Origin: Faecalicatena contorta
GTDB taxonomy: Bacteria > Bacillota > Clostridia > Lachnospirales > Lachnospiraceae
DNA: 51,747 bases
Direction: 5' to 3'
Assembly: GCF_021531895.1 (NCBI RefSeq)
Contig: NZ_JAFBIX010000023.1
Span: 1 to 51,747 of the forward strand
Shown here: positions 17,683 through 26,701 of the stretch, one piece after another
Layout: each line of letters starts with the position of its first letter
How positions within the stretch are numbered: position 1 is the stretch's first letter
Position numbers and translations under genes: made by a program
The notes under the pieces: model-generated
Databases searched by the model: none
Told to the model about the DNA's origin: nothing
Seen by the model: the letters and a program-made list of their open reading frames with translations, nothing else

Positions 17683-18336
17683 TTACTTCTCCATATGGAG
17701 GTTCTCCATAACATTCATGATATGCTGATTCGCAAGCATTTCAGCCTGATCAGCGTCTTTATTCTTAATTGCCTCAAGAATACCTTTATGTTCCTCGATT
17801 GATTTCTGTGCTCTGTCCTTGGCACCTACCGACAAAGTACGTGCCATCTTCACATATTTGTGAAAATCAGATAATACATGTTCTAGTATACGACTGTTGG
17901 ATGCCTCATACAAGACTTTATGAAATTTACCATCCAATTCAGATACCTGTGCCGCTTTTCCTTCACTCTTTTTTTGCAAATGAAACTCTGACAATAGAAT
18001 AATCTCCTCTAATTCTTCTATCTGTTCATCGGAAATATTATCTGTCGCCCATCTTGCACATAAGCCTTCCAAAAGAGATCTTATTTTATAAATATCATGT
18101 ACATCTTTTTGAGTAATACCTTTTACATAAGCTCCCTTATTAGGAATGATCGTCACCAGCCCCTCTAGCTCCAACTGTCTAAGCGCCTCCCTAACTGGCG
18201 TTCTGCTGACTCCCATTTCTTCTCCAATGGAAATCTCTCTTAATTCATCATCATCTTTATATACTCCAGAAAGAATATCTTCACGGAGTTTTTGAAATAC
18301 CTTTCCTCTAAGAGAATGGTCTTGATATTCTTCCAT
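17683..18336 (-). CDS. GntR-family regulator, FadR/FCD type
   Basis: The 217-aa protein has an N-terminal winged helix (about 1-75, with SRTPVREALRQLELEGLV) and a helical FCD ligand domain. Residues that usually bind the metal in FCD domains are visible: D and H in ELDGKFHK, H in IEEHKG and H in ANQHIM. FCD ligands are often small carboxylates, so citrate or a related acid is a reasonable guess here. It lies between the citrate-synthase-like gene (20 bp) and icd (21 bp). The palindrome at 19815-19838 is its probable operator. Confidence 0.93.
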   Translation of the reverse strand: MEEYQDHSLRGKVFQKLREDILSGVYKDDDELREISIGEEMGVSRTPVREALRQLELEGLVTIIPNKGAYVKGITQKDVHDIYKIRSLLEGLCARWATDNISDEQIEELEEIILLSEFHLQKKSEGKAAQVSELDGKFHKVLYEASNSRILEHVLSDFHKYVKMARTLSVGAKDRAQKSIEEHKGILEAIKNKDADQAEMLANQHIMNVMENLHMEK

Positions 18337-18356
18337 GTTCTGCTCCTTCTTCGATT

Positions 18357-19757
18357 CTATTTCTCCTGGACAAGGCTGACTCCAAGCTGTTTACATGCAT
18401 CATCAATAACAACAAGCAATTCATTATCTGTCAGTACCGTAACACGGCCTTCCTCATACTCTTTATCTACCCATGCCTTCACCATTATTACTAATTCTGA
18501 ATTTTTATCTACTTGTTTTTCTTCAGGCAGATGAAAGTACGTATTGATCCAATGCGCAATCCCAGCAAGACCAGATGTATTGGATACTGCAACCAACGGT
18601 GGTCGTTTGAGGAATTTATCTGTATCAAATATATTATAAATCTCTTCATTTTTTAATAGTCCATCTGCATGAATACCCGCTCTGGTAACATTAAAATTCT
18701 TTCCTACAAATGGTGTCCTTGACGGAAGCTGATATCCTATCTCTTTCTCGTAATAGTCTGCAAGATCTGTAATTACCGTTGTATCCATACCATCCAATGT
18801 TCCTCTTAACTGTGCATATTCAAATACCATAGCTTCCAAAGGTGTATTGCCAGTACGTTCTCCAATGCCAAAAAGTGAACAGTTTACACCGCTTGCACCA
18901 TATAACCATGCAGTTGTAGAGTTACTGACTGCTTTATAAAAATCATTGTGACCATGGAACTCAATTAATTCGCTTGGCACACCCGCATGAACACGAAGTC
19001 CATAGATAATTCCAGGAATAGATCTTGGAATCACAGCTCCTGGATAGTTTACTCCATATCCCATCGTATCACAGACACGAATCTTCACTGGAATCTTATA
19101 TTCATCCATTAATTTCATAAGTTCCAGACAAAATGGAATAACGAAACCATAGATATCAGAACGCGTAATATCTTCCAGATGGCATCTCGGGCTCACTCCA
19201 GTTTCCAGACATTCACGGATCACTGATAAGTAATGATTCATACACTCTCTTCTTGTCATCTTTAATTTATAAAAGATATGATAATCAGAACAGCTTACTA
19301 GAATTCCAGTTTCTTTCATTCCAATCTCTTTTACCAGTTCAAAATCCTTTTTACTTGCGCGGATCCAACTAGTCACTTCCGGAAACTTATATCCTTTTTC
19401 CATACACCTATATACTGCATCCCGATCCTTCTTGCTATACAAAAAGAATTCACTCTGGCGAATCTTTCCCTTCGGTCCACCTAGTTTATGAAAATAGTCA
19501 TAGAGTGTCACAATCTGTTCTGTGCTATATGGCGCGCGAGACTGCTGACCATCACGAAATGTAGTGTCTGTAATCCAGATTTCATCCGGCATACTATGGG
19601 GTACAATACGATCGTTAAATGCAATCTTCGGAATCTCATCATAATGAAATAGATTCCGGAATACATTCGGTGTATCAACATCGACCAGAGGATACATATG
19701 CTCCTCCAATTGAAGCAAATTCGAATGCTTGTCCAAATAAACTTTTCTATTTTCCAT
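18357..19757 (-). CDS. HMGL-like acyl transferase, probable Re-citrate synthase
   Basis: This 466-aa enzyme belongs to the isopropylmalate/homocitrate synthase fold, with the metal/catalytic start ITDTTFRDGQQSR and later EFHGHNDFYKA. It has a longer N-terminus (DVDTPNVFRNLFHYDEIP) and does not look like LeuA with its C-terminal allosteric domain. Re-citrate synthase of Clostridium kluyveri belongs to this fold. Sharing an operon with icd supports citrate synthesis from oxaloacetate and acetyl-CoA. Homocitrate or isopropylmalate synthase remain possible. The start is ATG 19757 with AAGGAG 8 bases upstream; an in-frame GTG (19766) overlaps that site. Confidence 0.85.
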   Translation of the reverse strand: MENRKVYLDKHSNLLQLEEHMYPLVDVDTPNVFRNLFHYDEIPKIAFNDRIVPHSMPDEIWITDTTFRDGQQSRAPYSTEQIVTLYDYFHKLGGPKGKIRQSEFFLYSKKDRDAVYRCMEKGYKFPEVTSWIRASKKDFELVKEIGMKETGILVSCSDYHIFYKLKMTRRECMNHYLSVIRECLETGVSPRCHLEDITRSDIYGFVIPFCLELMKLMDEYKIPVKIRVCDTMGYGVNYPGAVIPRSIPGIIYGLRVHAGVPSELIEFHGHNDFYKAVSNSTTAWLYGASGVNCSLFGIGERTGNTPLEAMVFEYAQLRGTLDGMDTTVITDLADYYEKEIGYQLPSRTPFVGKNFNVTRAGIHADGLLKNEEIYNIFDTDKFLKRPPLVAVSNTSGLAGIAHWINTYFHLPEEKQVDKNSELVIMVKAWVDKEYEEGRVTVLTDNELLVVIDDACKQLGVSLVQEK

Positions 19758-19814
19758 AATACACACTCCTTAAAATGACATTACCAAAACAAAACATTAT
19801 TTTATATTTTAATG

Positions 19815-19838
19815 TGTATAATTGTATACAATTATACA
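19815..19838. promoter_or_regulatory. 24-bp perfect palindrome, probable GntR operator
   Basis: The 24 bases read the same on both strands and centre on TTGTATACAA, with GTATAC at 19824-19829. This fits the GntR core (GT-N-TAC spacing). It covers the -10 element and part of the spacer of the operon promoter, so binding should block RNA polymerase. The likely binder is the regulator at 17683-18336. Confidence 0.8.
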
Positions 19839-19849
19839 TTTTGTGTCAA
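19821..19849 (-). promoter_or_regulatory. promoter of the Re-citrate synthase operon
   Basis: On minus TTGACA (19844-19849), a 17-base spacer and TACAAT (19821-19826) give a near-consensus sigma-A promoter. The leader to ATG 19757 is about 57 bases, and no riboswitch fold is apparent. Confidence 0.85.
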
Positions 19850-19869
19850 GGGGAATTTTTCTCTCTTCA

Positions 19870-19912
19870 TACAAAAAGAGACAGAAAATTCTAACAAATT
19901 TTCTGTCTCTTT
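19870..19912 (-). terminator. terminator of ilvA
   Basis: A perfect 16-bp stem (19875-19890 with 19897-19912) and 6-base loop are followed on minus by TTTTTGT. It separates ilvA from the next operon. Confidence 0.9.
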
Positions 19913-19936
19913 AATGTTTTGAATTCTCATCTCATT

Positions 19937-21151
19937 TTAGTATAGCTTTGCTCCAATCTCTCTTGGACGGAATCCTTCATCTTCAAGTGCCATCAGTATA
20001 TCATGTTTATGTTCTGTTCCGAACGCCTCCATAGTGATACGAAGTTCTACTGCCGCATTTCGGTTGGTACTTACAAACTGATTATGTTCCAACTTGATAA
20101 CATTTCCCTGTGCATTGGCGATGGTTGCCGCAACTCGTACCAATTCACCTGGTTTATCCGGAAGAAGTACGGATACAGAGAAGATTCTGTCTCGTTGTAT
20201 CAAACCATGCTGTACAATAGAAGACATGGTGATTACATCCATATTTCCACCACTTAAGATTGCAACTGCCTTTTTACCTTTCAAATCAAGCTGACGCAGA
20301 GCTGCAACTGTCAGCAGACCCGAATTCTCTACTATCATCTTATGGTTCTCTACCATATCCAAAAATACGGCAATCAATTCATCATCAGCAACCGTCAAGA
20401 CACTGTCGATATTCTCTTTTGCATACGGAAAAATCTTTTCTCCAACACGCTTTACAGCGGTACCGTCTGCAATTGTATTAGCACTATCTAGGGTAACAGG
20501 CTCTCCTGCTTCCAGAGCCGCTGTCATGCTTGCTGCGGCAGCAGGTTCTACACCAATTACCTTAATCTTAGGATTCAGCATTTTCGCAAGCGTTGATACA
20601 CCTGTCACCAGACCGCCGCCGCCAACCGGCACCAGAATATAATCAACTGTAGGTAATTCCTGAACAATCTCCATCGCAATCGTACCCTGACCTGTTGCGA
20701 TTGCCAGATCGTCAAATGGATGTACAAACGTATAGCCATTTTCTTCTGCAAGTTTCAATGCATATTCGCAAGCATCATCATAGACATCCCCATGTAAGAT
20801 CACTTCTGCTCCATAGCTTTTCGTTCGATTTACTTTGATAAGCGGAGTGACCGTTGGCATTACAATCGTTGCTTTGCAGCCAAACTTCTGAGCAGCGTAC
20901 GCAACTCCCTGAGCATGATTTCCTGCAGACGCAGTAATCAATCCTTTTTCACGCGCTTCTTCTGTCATCGTGCTAATCTTATAATATGCCCCCCTTACTT
21001 TATATGCACCTGTATACTGCATATTTTCCGGTTTCAAATAAATCTTTCCGCCAGTCTGCTGACTAAGGTATTCACTATATACCAATTTTGTCGGATTTGT
21101 AACCTTTTTTACAAGTTCACTGGCTTCTTCAAATTTTTCTAATGTAAGCAT
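19937..21151 (-). CDS. ilvA: threonine ammonia-lyase with ACT domain
   Basis: This PLP enzyme deaminates threonine to 2-oxobutanoate, the first step to isoleucine or to propionate-type catabolism. The 404-aa protein has the PLP lysine in YTGAYKVRGAY and the phosphate-binding glycine loop PVGGGGLVTGV. A C-terminal ACT domain (about 325-400) is typical of the medium-length form. GAGGAG precedes the ATG. It follows ftsY by 17 bp, so it is read from the smc-ftsY transcript, an unusual partner for an amino-acid enzyme. No T-box is present in the 17-bp gap. Confidence 0.93.
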   Translation of the reverse strand: MLTLEKFEEASELVKKVTNPTKLVYSEYLSQQTGGKIYLKPENMQYTGAYKVRGAYYKISTMTEEAREKGLITASAGNHAQGVAYAAQKFGCKATIVMPTVTPLIKVNRTKSYGAEVILHGDVYDDACEYALKLAEENGYTFVHPFDDLAIATGQGTIAMEIVQELPTVDYILVPVGGGGLVTGVSTLAKMLNPKIKVIGVEPAAAASMTAALEAGEPVTLDSANTIADGTAVKRVGEKIFPYAKENIDSVLTVADDELIAVFLDMVENHKMIVENSGLLTVAALRQLDLKGKKAVAILSGGNMDVITMSSIVQHGLIQRDRIFSVSVLLPDKPGELVRVAATIANAQGNVIKLEHNQFVSTNRNAAVELRITMEAFGTEHKHDILMALEDEGFRPREIGAKLY

Positions 21152-21168
21152 TGAATATTTCTCCTCTC

Positions 21169-22107
21169 TTATTCTGCTGTAAATAAAGCGTTTACAAAAG
21201 TATCTGCGTCAAATTTCTGAAGATCATCTATAGTCTCCCCTACGCCAATATATTTGACTGGAATCCCAAGTTCAGCCTGTATTGCCACAGCAATCCCCCC
21301 TTTGGCAGTTCCGTCCATTTTTGTCAAAATGATTCCTGTGATGTCTGCTACTTCATTAAATTCTTTTGCCTGCTGCAATGCATTCTGACCTGTTGTAGCA
21401 TCTAGAACGACCAATGTTTCCCGAAATGCTTCTGGATACTCACGATCAATAATTCGATTCATTTTCTTTAATTCTTCCATCAAGTTCTTCTTATTGTGGA
21501 GTCTTCCGGCAGTGTCACATAACAGCACATCCGCATGTCTGGCCTTAGCAGCCGCAACCGCATCATATACAACCGACGCAGGATCAGAACCTTCCTGTCC
21601 ACCGATCAGATCTGCCTGTGCCCGGTTTGCCCATTCTTTTAACTGCTCCCCCGCTGCAGCTCGAAACGTATCCGCAGCAGCCAATATAACTTTCTTATTT
21701 TGTGCCCGGAGTTTACCGGCTAATTTTCCAATTGTTGTAGTCTTTCCGACACCATTGACTCCGATTACCATAACAACCGACGTCTTTTCCTCGAACTCAT
21801 AAGCAGTTTCACCTACATCCATCTGTTCTTTGATACTGTCAATCAATATCTGTCTGCATTGTGAAGGTTCTTTGATATGCTGCTCTTTTACTTTGGTTTT
21901 CAAATCATCCAGAATATCATAAGTAGCCTGAACACCAAGATCTCCCATGATTAGAACTTCTTCCAGCTCTTCATAGAACTCATCATCTATATGAGAAAAT
22001 CCATTAAAAATACTGTCCATCCCAGATACAATATTATCCCTCGTCTTACTGAGACCTGAGACCAGACGTTTAAAAAAACCTATATTTTCCTTATTCTCTT
22101 CTGTCAT
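21169..22107 (-). CDS. ftsY: signal recognition particle receptor FtsY
   Basis: FtsY is the SRP receptor GTPase that docks ribosome-nascent chains at the membrane. The 312-aa protein has the short N-terminus usual in Firmicutes, without a long acidic A domain. The NG domain shows GVNGVGKTTTIGKLA (G1), DTAGRLHNK (G3) and TKMDGTAKGG (G4 region). GGAGG precedes the ATG. It lies 9 bp after smc, and ilvA follows. Confidence 0.97.
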   Translation of the reverse strand: MTEENKENIGFFKRLVSGLSKTRDNIVSGMDSIFNGFSHIDDEFYEELEEVLIMGDLGVQATYDILDDLKTKVKEQHIKEPSQCRQILIDSIKEQMDVGETAYEFEEKTSVVMVIGVNGVGKTTTIGKLAGKLRAQNKKVILAAADTFRAAAGEQLKEWANRAQADLIGGQEGSDPASVVYDAVAAAKARHADVLLCDTAGRLHNKKNLMEELKKMNRIIDREYPEAFRETLVVLDATTGQNALQQAKEFNEVADITGIILTKMDGTAKGGIAVAIQAELGIPVKYIGVGETIDDLQKFDADTFVNALFTAE

Positions 22108-22116
22108 ATCGTCCTC

Positions 22117-25100
22117 CTATTGCTCCAACTCATCTTCTAACAAACTTACAGATACAAGTGTAGATACACCTTTTTCCTGCATAGTAATACCATACAGTCT
22201 GTCGGCAGCAGTCATTGTTCCCCTTCGGTGTGTAATTACAATGAACTGTGTATGTTTCGTTAATTTATGCAAATATTGCGCAAACCTCACAACATTGTTA
22301 TCATCCAATGCCGCCTCAATCTCATCCAGCAGACAGAACGGGGATGGTTTTAAATTTTGAATAGCAAATAATAGCGCAATAGCCGTCAAAGCTTTCTCGC
22401 CGCCGGATAATTGCATCATATTCTGCAATTTCTTTCCTGGCGGCTGAGCAATGATTCGAATACCCGCTTCCAGAATATCTTCATCTTCCATCAGCTCCAA
22501 TGTACCTTTTCCACCGCCAAACAACTCTTTAAATACTGTATCAAATTCCTTGGCTATCAAGGCAAACTGCTCCTGAAACTGTTTACGCATCGCAGTATCA
22601 AGTTCTTCAATGATCTGTTCCAGCGTTGCTTCTGCCTCCACCAGATCATCATGCTGTCCTTTTAAGAATTCATATCGTTCGGATACACTTTTATATTCTT
22701 CTATCGCGTTAACATTCACATTTCCAAGTGCACGGATCTCACTTTTTAATTCCTGTATCCTCTTTTTCATCTTTGCAAGATCCGTCAGATTTTTGTCTCT
22801 TAACTCTCTTGCATGGTTAAACGTAATCTCATATTCTTCCCACATATAATTCATCTGTTTGTCAGAGGATGCCTCATAATTCTCTCTCTGACTCTCCAGA
22901 CGGAATATTTCTTTATCAAGACTTGACATATGCTTGGACAGATCTTCACGTTTTTGCAGGAATACTTTGTGTTTTTGGTTTAATTCTTCACGTTCTTTTT
23001 TGAATTTTTCTATTTCATTCTGAATCTCTTTAAATAAATCTTTTGAATTCTCTATAGTCTGTCGCAGTTCTGTGATCTGCTCCTCTTTTTCTTCGATTTC
23101 CTTTGAAGTACCACCTTTACTCTTCTCCAATTCTTTTAATTCATTCTGAAATTTACCGATTTCTTCTTGAATACGATTTACATTCTCTATCACGAATGTA
23201 AATTTTTGTTCCAGACTGGCATATGCAAGATGTATCTCTTCTGTTCTTTTTAACTTCAAAGTCTCTTCTTCATGTTCTTTTTCAAGAACTTTCTGTTCTT
23301 TTTCAATTCGTTCTGTCAGATCCTTTTCAAGTGTTTCTGATGTATCTAACTCAACATTGATGGATTCCTGATTATCAATAATGTCTGTAATCTGTACATC
23401 CAGCCTTTCTGACTCTATTCTAGTCTGCTCAGAAATCTCATTTGCATTTTTCATTCTAGATGCTGCCTGATCGGCATTCATTTTTGCCGTGTTCTGAATG
23501 ACGTATGCTTTCTGGAGTTTGTTACTGATCTCATCCAGTTTCTCATAATAACCGGCACGCTCTTTTCGCAAGGCTTCGGAAGACGCTTCCATCTCATCCA
23601 TCTCTTGCTTCAGTTTTTTAACTGTTTTTTCAAACTCCTCTATTTCACGTCGTCTGCTTAACAGATTACTGGAATTTTTAAAAGCTCCACCAGTCATGGA
23701 ACCTCCAGGATTAATCAATTCTCCCTCTAACGTTACAATGCGTATAGATTGTTTGTACTTTTTTGCAATTGCAATTCCATGATCAATATGGTCAACAACA
23801 AGCGTCCTTCCAAGCAAATAATCTGCTAATGATTTATACTGGCTTTCCACCTTTACAAGTGTATTCGCAGTACCTATAACGCCTTGTTCATGTAAGGCTT
23901 CTGGCTTCCCGATTCCTGAATAGGCATGGATTGTAGTCAACGGAAGAAATGTTGCACGTCCAAACTTGTTCTTTTTTAAGAACTGAATCATCCGTTTGGC
24001 TGTTTCTTCATCTGTAGTTACAATATTCTGAATATTCCCTCCAAGGGCTGTCTCAATGGCAATCTCATAATTTTTGTCCACTTTGATCAGATCAGCAACA
24101 ACACCTAACAATCCTTTTTCTCTGTCCCTATTGTCCATTACTTTGCGAATACTATTGCCATACCCATCATAACGCTCAGTAATATTTTTTAAAGATTCCA
24201 ATCTGGATTGCTCTCTGTGAAATGCTGTCTGTCCGATACGGAATTGCTCCGTCTGCTTTGCCAGTCGTTTCTGAAGTTCTTCAATTTTCGTCTCATACTG
24301 ACTGCTTTCTTCAGACAGTTCAATAATCTTAGAAGATACTTCTTTTAATTCATTCTGATAGCCTTCTAGTTTTTTGCTCTGCTCCTGGATCTCCATTTCA
24401 GATTCCTGAATCTGGCGATCCATTCCAGCCTTTCTGACATGAATCTGCTCAAGCATGGTATCGTATTTTTGAATCTTTGCCTTAGTAGATGCCCTGCTAT
24501 TCAACAATTCCATGATATCATTTTTATTTTTATCTACAGAAGCAGTGATTTCTGCAATCCTGGATTGAACATCAATCAGCTCTTTTTTGGCCTGTTCTTC
24601 AAGATTCATCTGTTCATCCATCTGTTTCTGGATTGCTTCCTGTTCTGACTTTAATTCTTGAAGTTGACCCTCACGGACATTTATTTCTGAATCGATAGTT
24701 CTTGCACGCTGATCGTAATGTGCATCATTCATATGCATACTTCGAATCTGCTCTTTGAGCAATTCTATCTGATTCTCAAGCTGCTGTTTCAACATAGTAG
24801 TCTCATTGAGCTGACTTTTCGCTTTTTCAATCGATGCATCAATGCCATCAACTTGTTCTTCCACAGATTCATATTCTGTTTTCATGGCATCATATTGACT
24901 GCTTGCTTCTCCAAGTTCTTCTCTGGTCACGTCAAGCTTTTCATCAATTCCCTGAATCTGTTCCTGTAGTCTCTCAGTCTCAAGTAAGAACATGTTAATA
25001 TCATACGTTTTCAACTGTTCTTTCTTTTTTAAGTATTCTTTTGCCGTCTCTGCCTGTCTCTCCAGAGGTCCGACCTGCTTCTCAAGCTCTGCTAAAATAT

Positions 25101-25677
25101 CATTTACCCGCAAAAGATTCTGCCGTTCTTCTTCCAACTTTTTGACGGACATGTTTTTTCGGCGTTTGAATTTTACAATTCCAGCTGCTTCATCGAATAA
25201 TTCTCTTCGTTCCTCTGGCTTACCGCTTAGGATTTTGTCAATCTGTCCCTGACCAATAATAGAATAACCTTCTTTTCCAATTCCAGTATCATAGAATAAC
25301 TCATTGACATCTTTTAGACGACAGGCGCTCCCATTGATTAAATATTCACTTTCTCCAGAACGATATAGTTTTCTGGCGACCGTTACTTCTTCATAATCAA
25401 TCGGGAGCTGATGATCTGAATTATCCAGTGTAATTGCAACAGAAGCATAACTTAAAGGCTTCCGATTCTCCGTACCGGAGAAAATAACATCTTGCATACT
25501 TCCGCCGCGCAATTGTTTTACACGCTGTTCTCCAAGCACCCATCGCACGGCATCCGCAACATTACTCTTACCGCTTCCGTTCGGTCCTACAATGCCTGTA
25601 ATCCCGTTATGGAAGTCAAATTTAATCTTGTGTGCAAATGATTTAAACCCTTGCACTTCTATGCTCTTTAAATACAT
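22117..25677 (-). CDS. smc: chromosome segregation protein SMC
   Basis: SMC is the condensin ATPase. The 1186-aa protein has Walker A GPNGSGKSNV near residue 32, a first coiled coil (about 165-505), a hinge (about 515-660 with NPGGSMTGG), a second coil (about 665-1010), the signature LSGGEKALTA near 1090 and Walker B LLDEIEAALDD near 1118. TAGGTG precedes the ATG. It lies 7 bp after rnc and 9 bp before ftsY, the common rnc-smc-ftsY order. Kleisin partners scpA and scpB are not in the window. Confidence 0.98.
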   Translation of the reverse strand: MYLKSIEVQGFKSFAHKIKFDFHNGITGIVGPNGSGKSNVADAVRWVLGEQRVKQLRGGSMQDVIFSGTENRKPLSYASVAITLDNSDHQLPIDYEEVTVARKLYRSGESEYLINGSACRLKDVNELFYDTGIGKEGYSIIGQGQIDKILSGKPEERRELFDEAAGIVKFKRRKNMSVKKLEEERQNLLRVNDILAELEKQVGPLERQAETAKEYLKKKEQLKTYDINMFLLETERLQEQIQGIDEKLDVTREELGEASSQYDAMKTEYESVEEQVDGIDASIEKAKSQLNETTMLKQQLENQIELLKEQIRSMHMNDAHYDQRARTIDSEINVREGQLQELKSEQEAIQKQMDEQMNLEEQAKKELIDVQSRIAEITASVDKNKNDIMELLNSRASTKAKIQKYDTMLEQIHVRKAGMDRQIQESEMEIQEQSKKLEGYQNELKEVSSKIIELSEESSQYETKIEELQKRLAKQTEQFRIGQTAFHREQSRLESLKNITERYDGYGNSIRKVMDNRDREKGLLGVVADLIKVDKNYEIAIETALGGNIQNIVTTDEETAKRMIQFLKKNKFGRATFLPLTTIHAYSGIGKPEALHEQGVIGTANTLVKVESQYKSLADYLLGRTLVVDHIDHGIAIAKKYKQSIRIVTLEGELINPGGSMTGGAFKNSSNLLSRRREIEEFEKTVKKLKQEMDEMEASSEALRKERAGYYEKLDEISNKLQKAYVIQNTAKMNADQAASRMKNANEISEQTRIESERLDVQITDIIDNQESINVELDTSETLEKDLTERIEKEQKVLEKEHEEETLKLKRTEEIHLAYASLEQKFTFVIENVNRIQEEIGKFQNELKELEKSKGGTSKEIEEKEEQITELRQTIENSKDLFKEIQNEIEKFKKEREELNQKHKVFLQKREDLSKHMSSLDKEIFRLESQRENYEASSDKQMNYMWEEYEITFNHARELRDKNLTDLAKMKKRIQELKSEIRALGNVNVNAIEEYKSVSERYEFLKGQHDDLVEAEATLEQIIEELDTAMRKQFQEQFALIAKEFDTVFKELFGGGKGTLELMEDEDILEAGIRIIAQPPGKKLQNMMQLSGGEKALTAIALLFAIQNLKPSPFCLLDEIEAALDDNNVVRFAQYLHKLTKHTQFIVITHRRGTMTAADRLYGITMQEKGVSTLVSVSLLEDELEQ

Positions 25678-25684
25678 GCTACAC

Positions 25685-26380
25685 CTACTTTATATTCATC
25701 TTGTGCAACTTCAAAATACTCTGGTAAGCTGCGTCTTGCTCTGCCGCTTTTTTGGTACGGCCCGTACCAAGGCCATAGACCTTTTCTCCAATAGAGACGG
25801 CCACATGAAACGATTTATCGTGATCAGGACCTTCTTCTCCAATCAGTCTATAGGAAATGACCTCTTTAAAATTGGCCTGTACAATTTCCTGCAGGATAGT
25901 CTTGCTATCATAAAAGAGCTTTTTATTCTCAAGATCTTTCAAGATAAATCGCTGAATAAACTCTTTTGCATTAGCAAAACCACCATCAATATAGATTGCT
26001 CCAATCAGTGCTTCCATTGCATCTGAGGTGATAGATTCTCTTTTACGTCCCCCAGTAGCTTCCTCTCCTTTGCCAAGCAGAAGGTAATCACCTAGCTTCA
26101 AATCTCTGGCACAAAAAGCCAGAGCCGGCTCGCATACCATACTGGCTCTTGTCTTTGTAAGTTCACCTTCCGGCATCTTCCCATGTTCATAAAACAAAAA
26201 TTCACTAGACACCAATTCCAATACAGCATCTCCTAAAAACTCCAGACGCTCATTACATTCATATTTTGGCAGATGCATTTCATTTGCATAAGAACTATGA
26301 ATCATCGCTTTTTTTAATAAATGAAAATCTTTAAATTTATATCCGATTTTATTTTCTAATATTCTTAAATCCAGTCCCAT
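25685..26380 (-). CDS. rnc: ribonuclease III
   Basis: RNase III cuts double-stranded RNA in rRNA and mRNA processing. The signature NERLEFLGDAVLELV carries the catalytic acidic residues, and the C-terminal dsRNA-binding domain shows GLGTGRTKKAAEQDAA. I use ATG 26380 (231 aa) with GTGAGG six bases upstream. The frame's earlier ATG at 26392 lies before that site, directly after a terminator T-run. smc follows after 7 bp. Confidence 0.97.
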   Translation of the reverse strand: MGLDLRILENKIGYKFKDFHLLKKAMIHSSYANEMHLPKYECNERLEFLGDAVLELVSSEFLFYEHGKMPEGELTKTRASMVCEPALAFCARDLKLGDYLLLGKGEEATGGRKRESITSDAMEALIGAIYIDGGFANAKEFIQRFILKDLENKKLFYDSKTILQEIVQANFKEVISYRLIGEEGPDHDKSFHVAVSIGEKVYGLGTGRTKKAAEQDAAYQSILKLHKMNIK

Positions 26381-26398
26381 AATATGCCTCACATAAGA

Positions 26399-26420
26399 AA
26401 AAGCCCTACTGGGCTTTTTC
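26399..26420 (-). terminator. terminator of acpP, just before rnc
   Basis: A 9-bp stem AAAAAGCCC/GGGCTTTTT with a 4-base loop lies 14 bp after the acpP stop. On minus the T-run ends about 19 bases before the rnc start, so rnc is read from read-through or an unseen promoter. It reads as a terminator in both directions. Confidence 0.8.
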
Positions 26421-26433
26421 TTTTCTATATTCC

Positions 26434-26667
26434 CTAGTTATTTGTTGCATTTTTGATCTGTTCTACAGCATCTCCTACTGTAACGATCTTCTCAGCATCA
26501 TCATTATCAATTTCAATATCAAATGTCTCTTCTATCCCCATAATAATCTGAAAAATATCAAGAGAATCTGCTCCCAAGTCATCTACAAATGTAGTATCCA
26601 TCGTAATCTCGTCTGCATTAATATTCAATACATCAGCAATAATTTCCTTAATTTTTTCGAATTCCAT
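26434..26667 (-). CDS. acpP: acyl carrier protein
   Basis: This is a 77-aa acidic four-helix carrier of fatty-acid intermediates. The phosphopantetheine serine is in [11 protein letters not shown] near residue 37. AAGGAG precedes the ATG. It lies 34 bp after plsX, a frequent pairing, and is followed by a short terminator. Confidence 0.98.
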   Translation of the reverse strand: MEFEKIKEIIADVLNINADEITMDTTFVDDLGADSLDIFQIIMGIEETFDIEIDNDDAEKIVTVGDAVEQIKNATNN

Positions 26668-26701
26668 TTTGTTTCTCCTTTTCTCCTACTTATTGTTCTC
26701 T

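Noticed and set aside
19758-19820. T-box or leader peptide before the isopropylmalate-synthase-like gene
   Set aside because: The leader is about 57 bases with no T-box sequence or Leu-rich leader frame.
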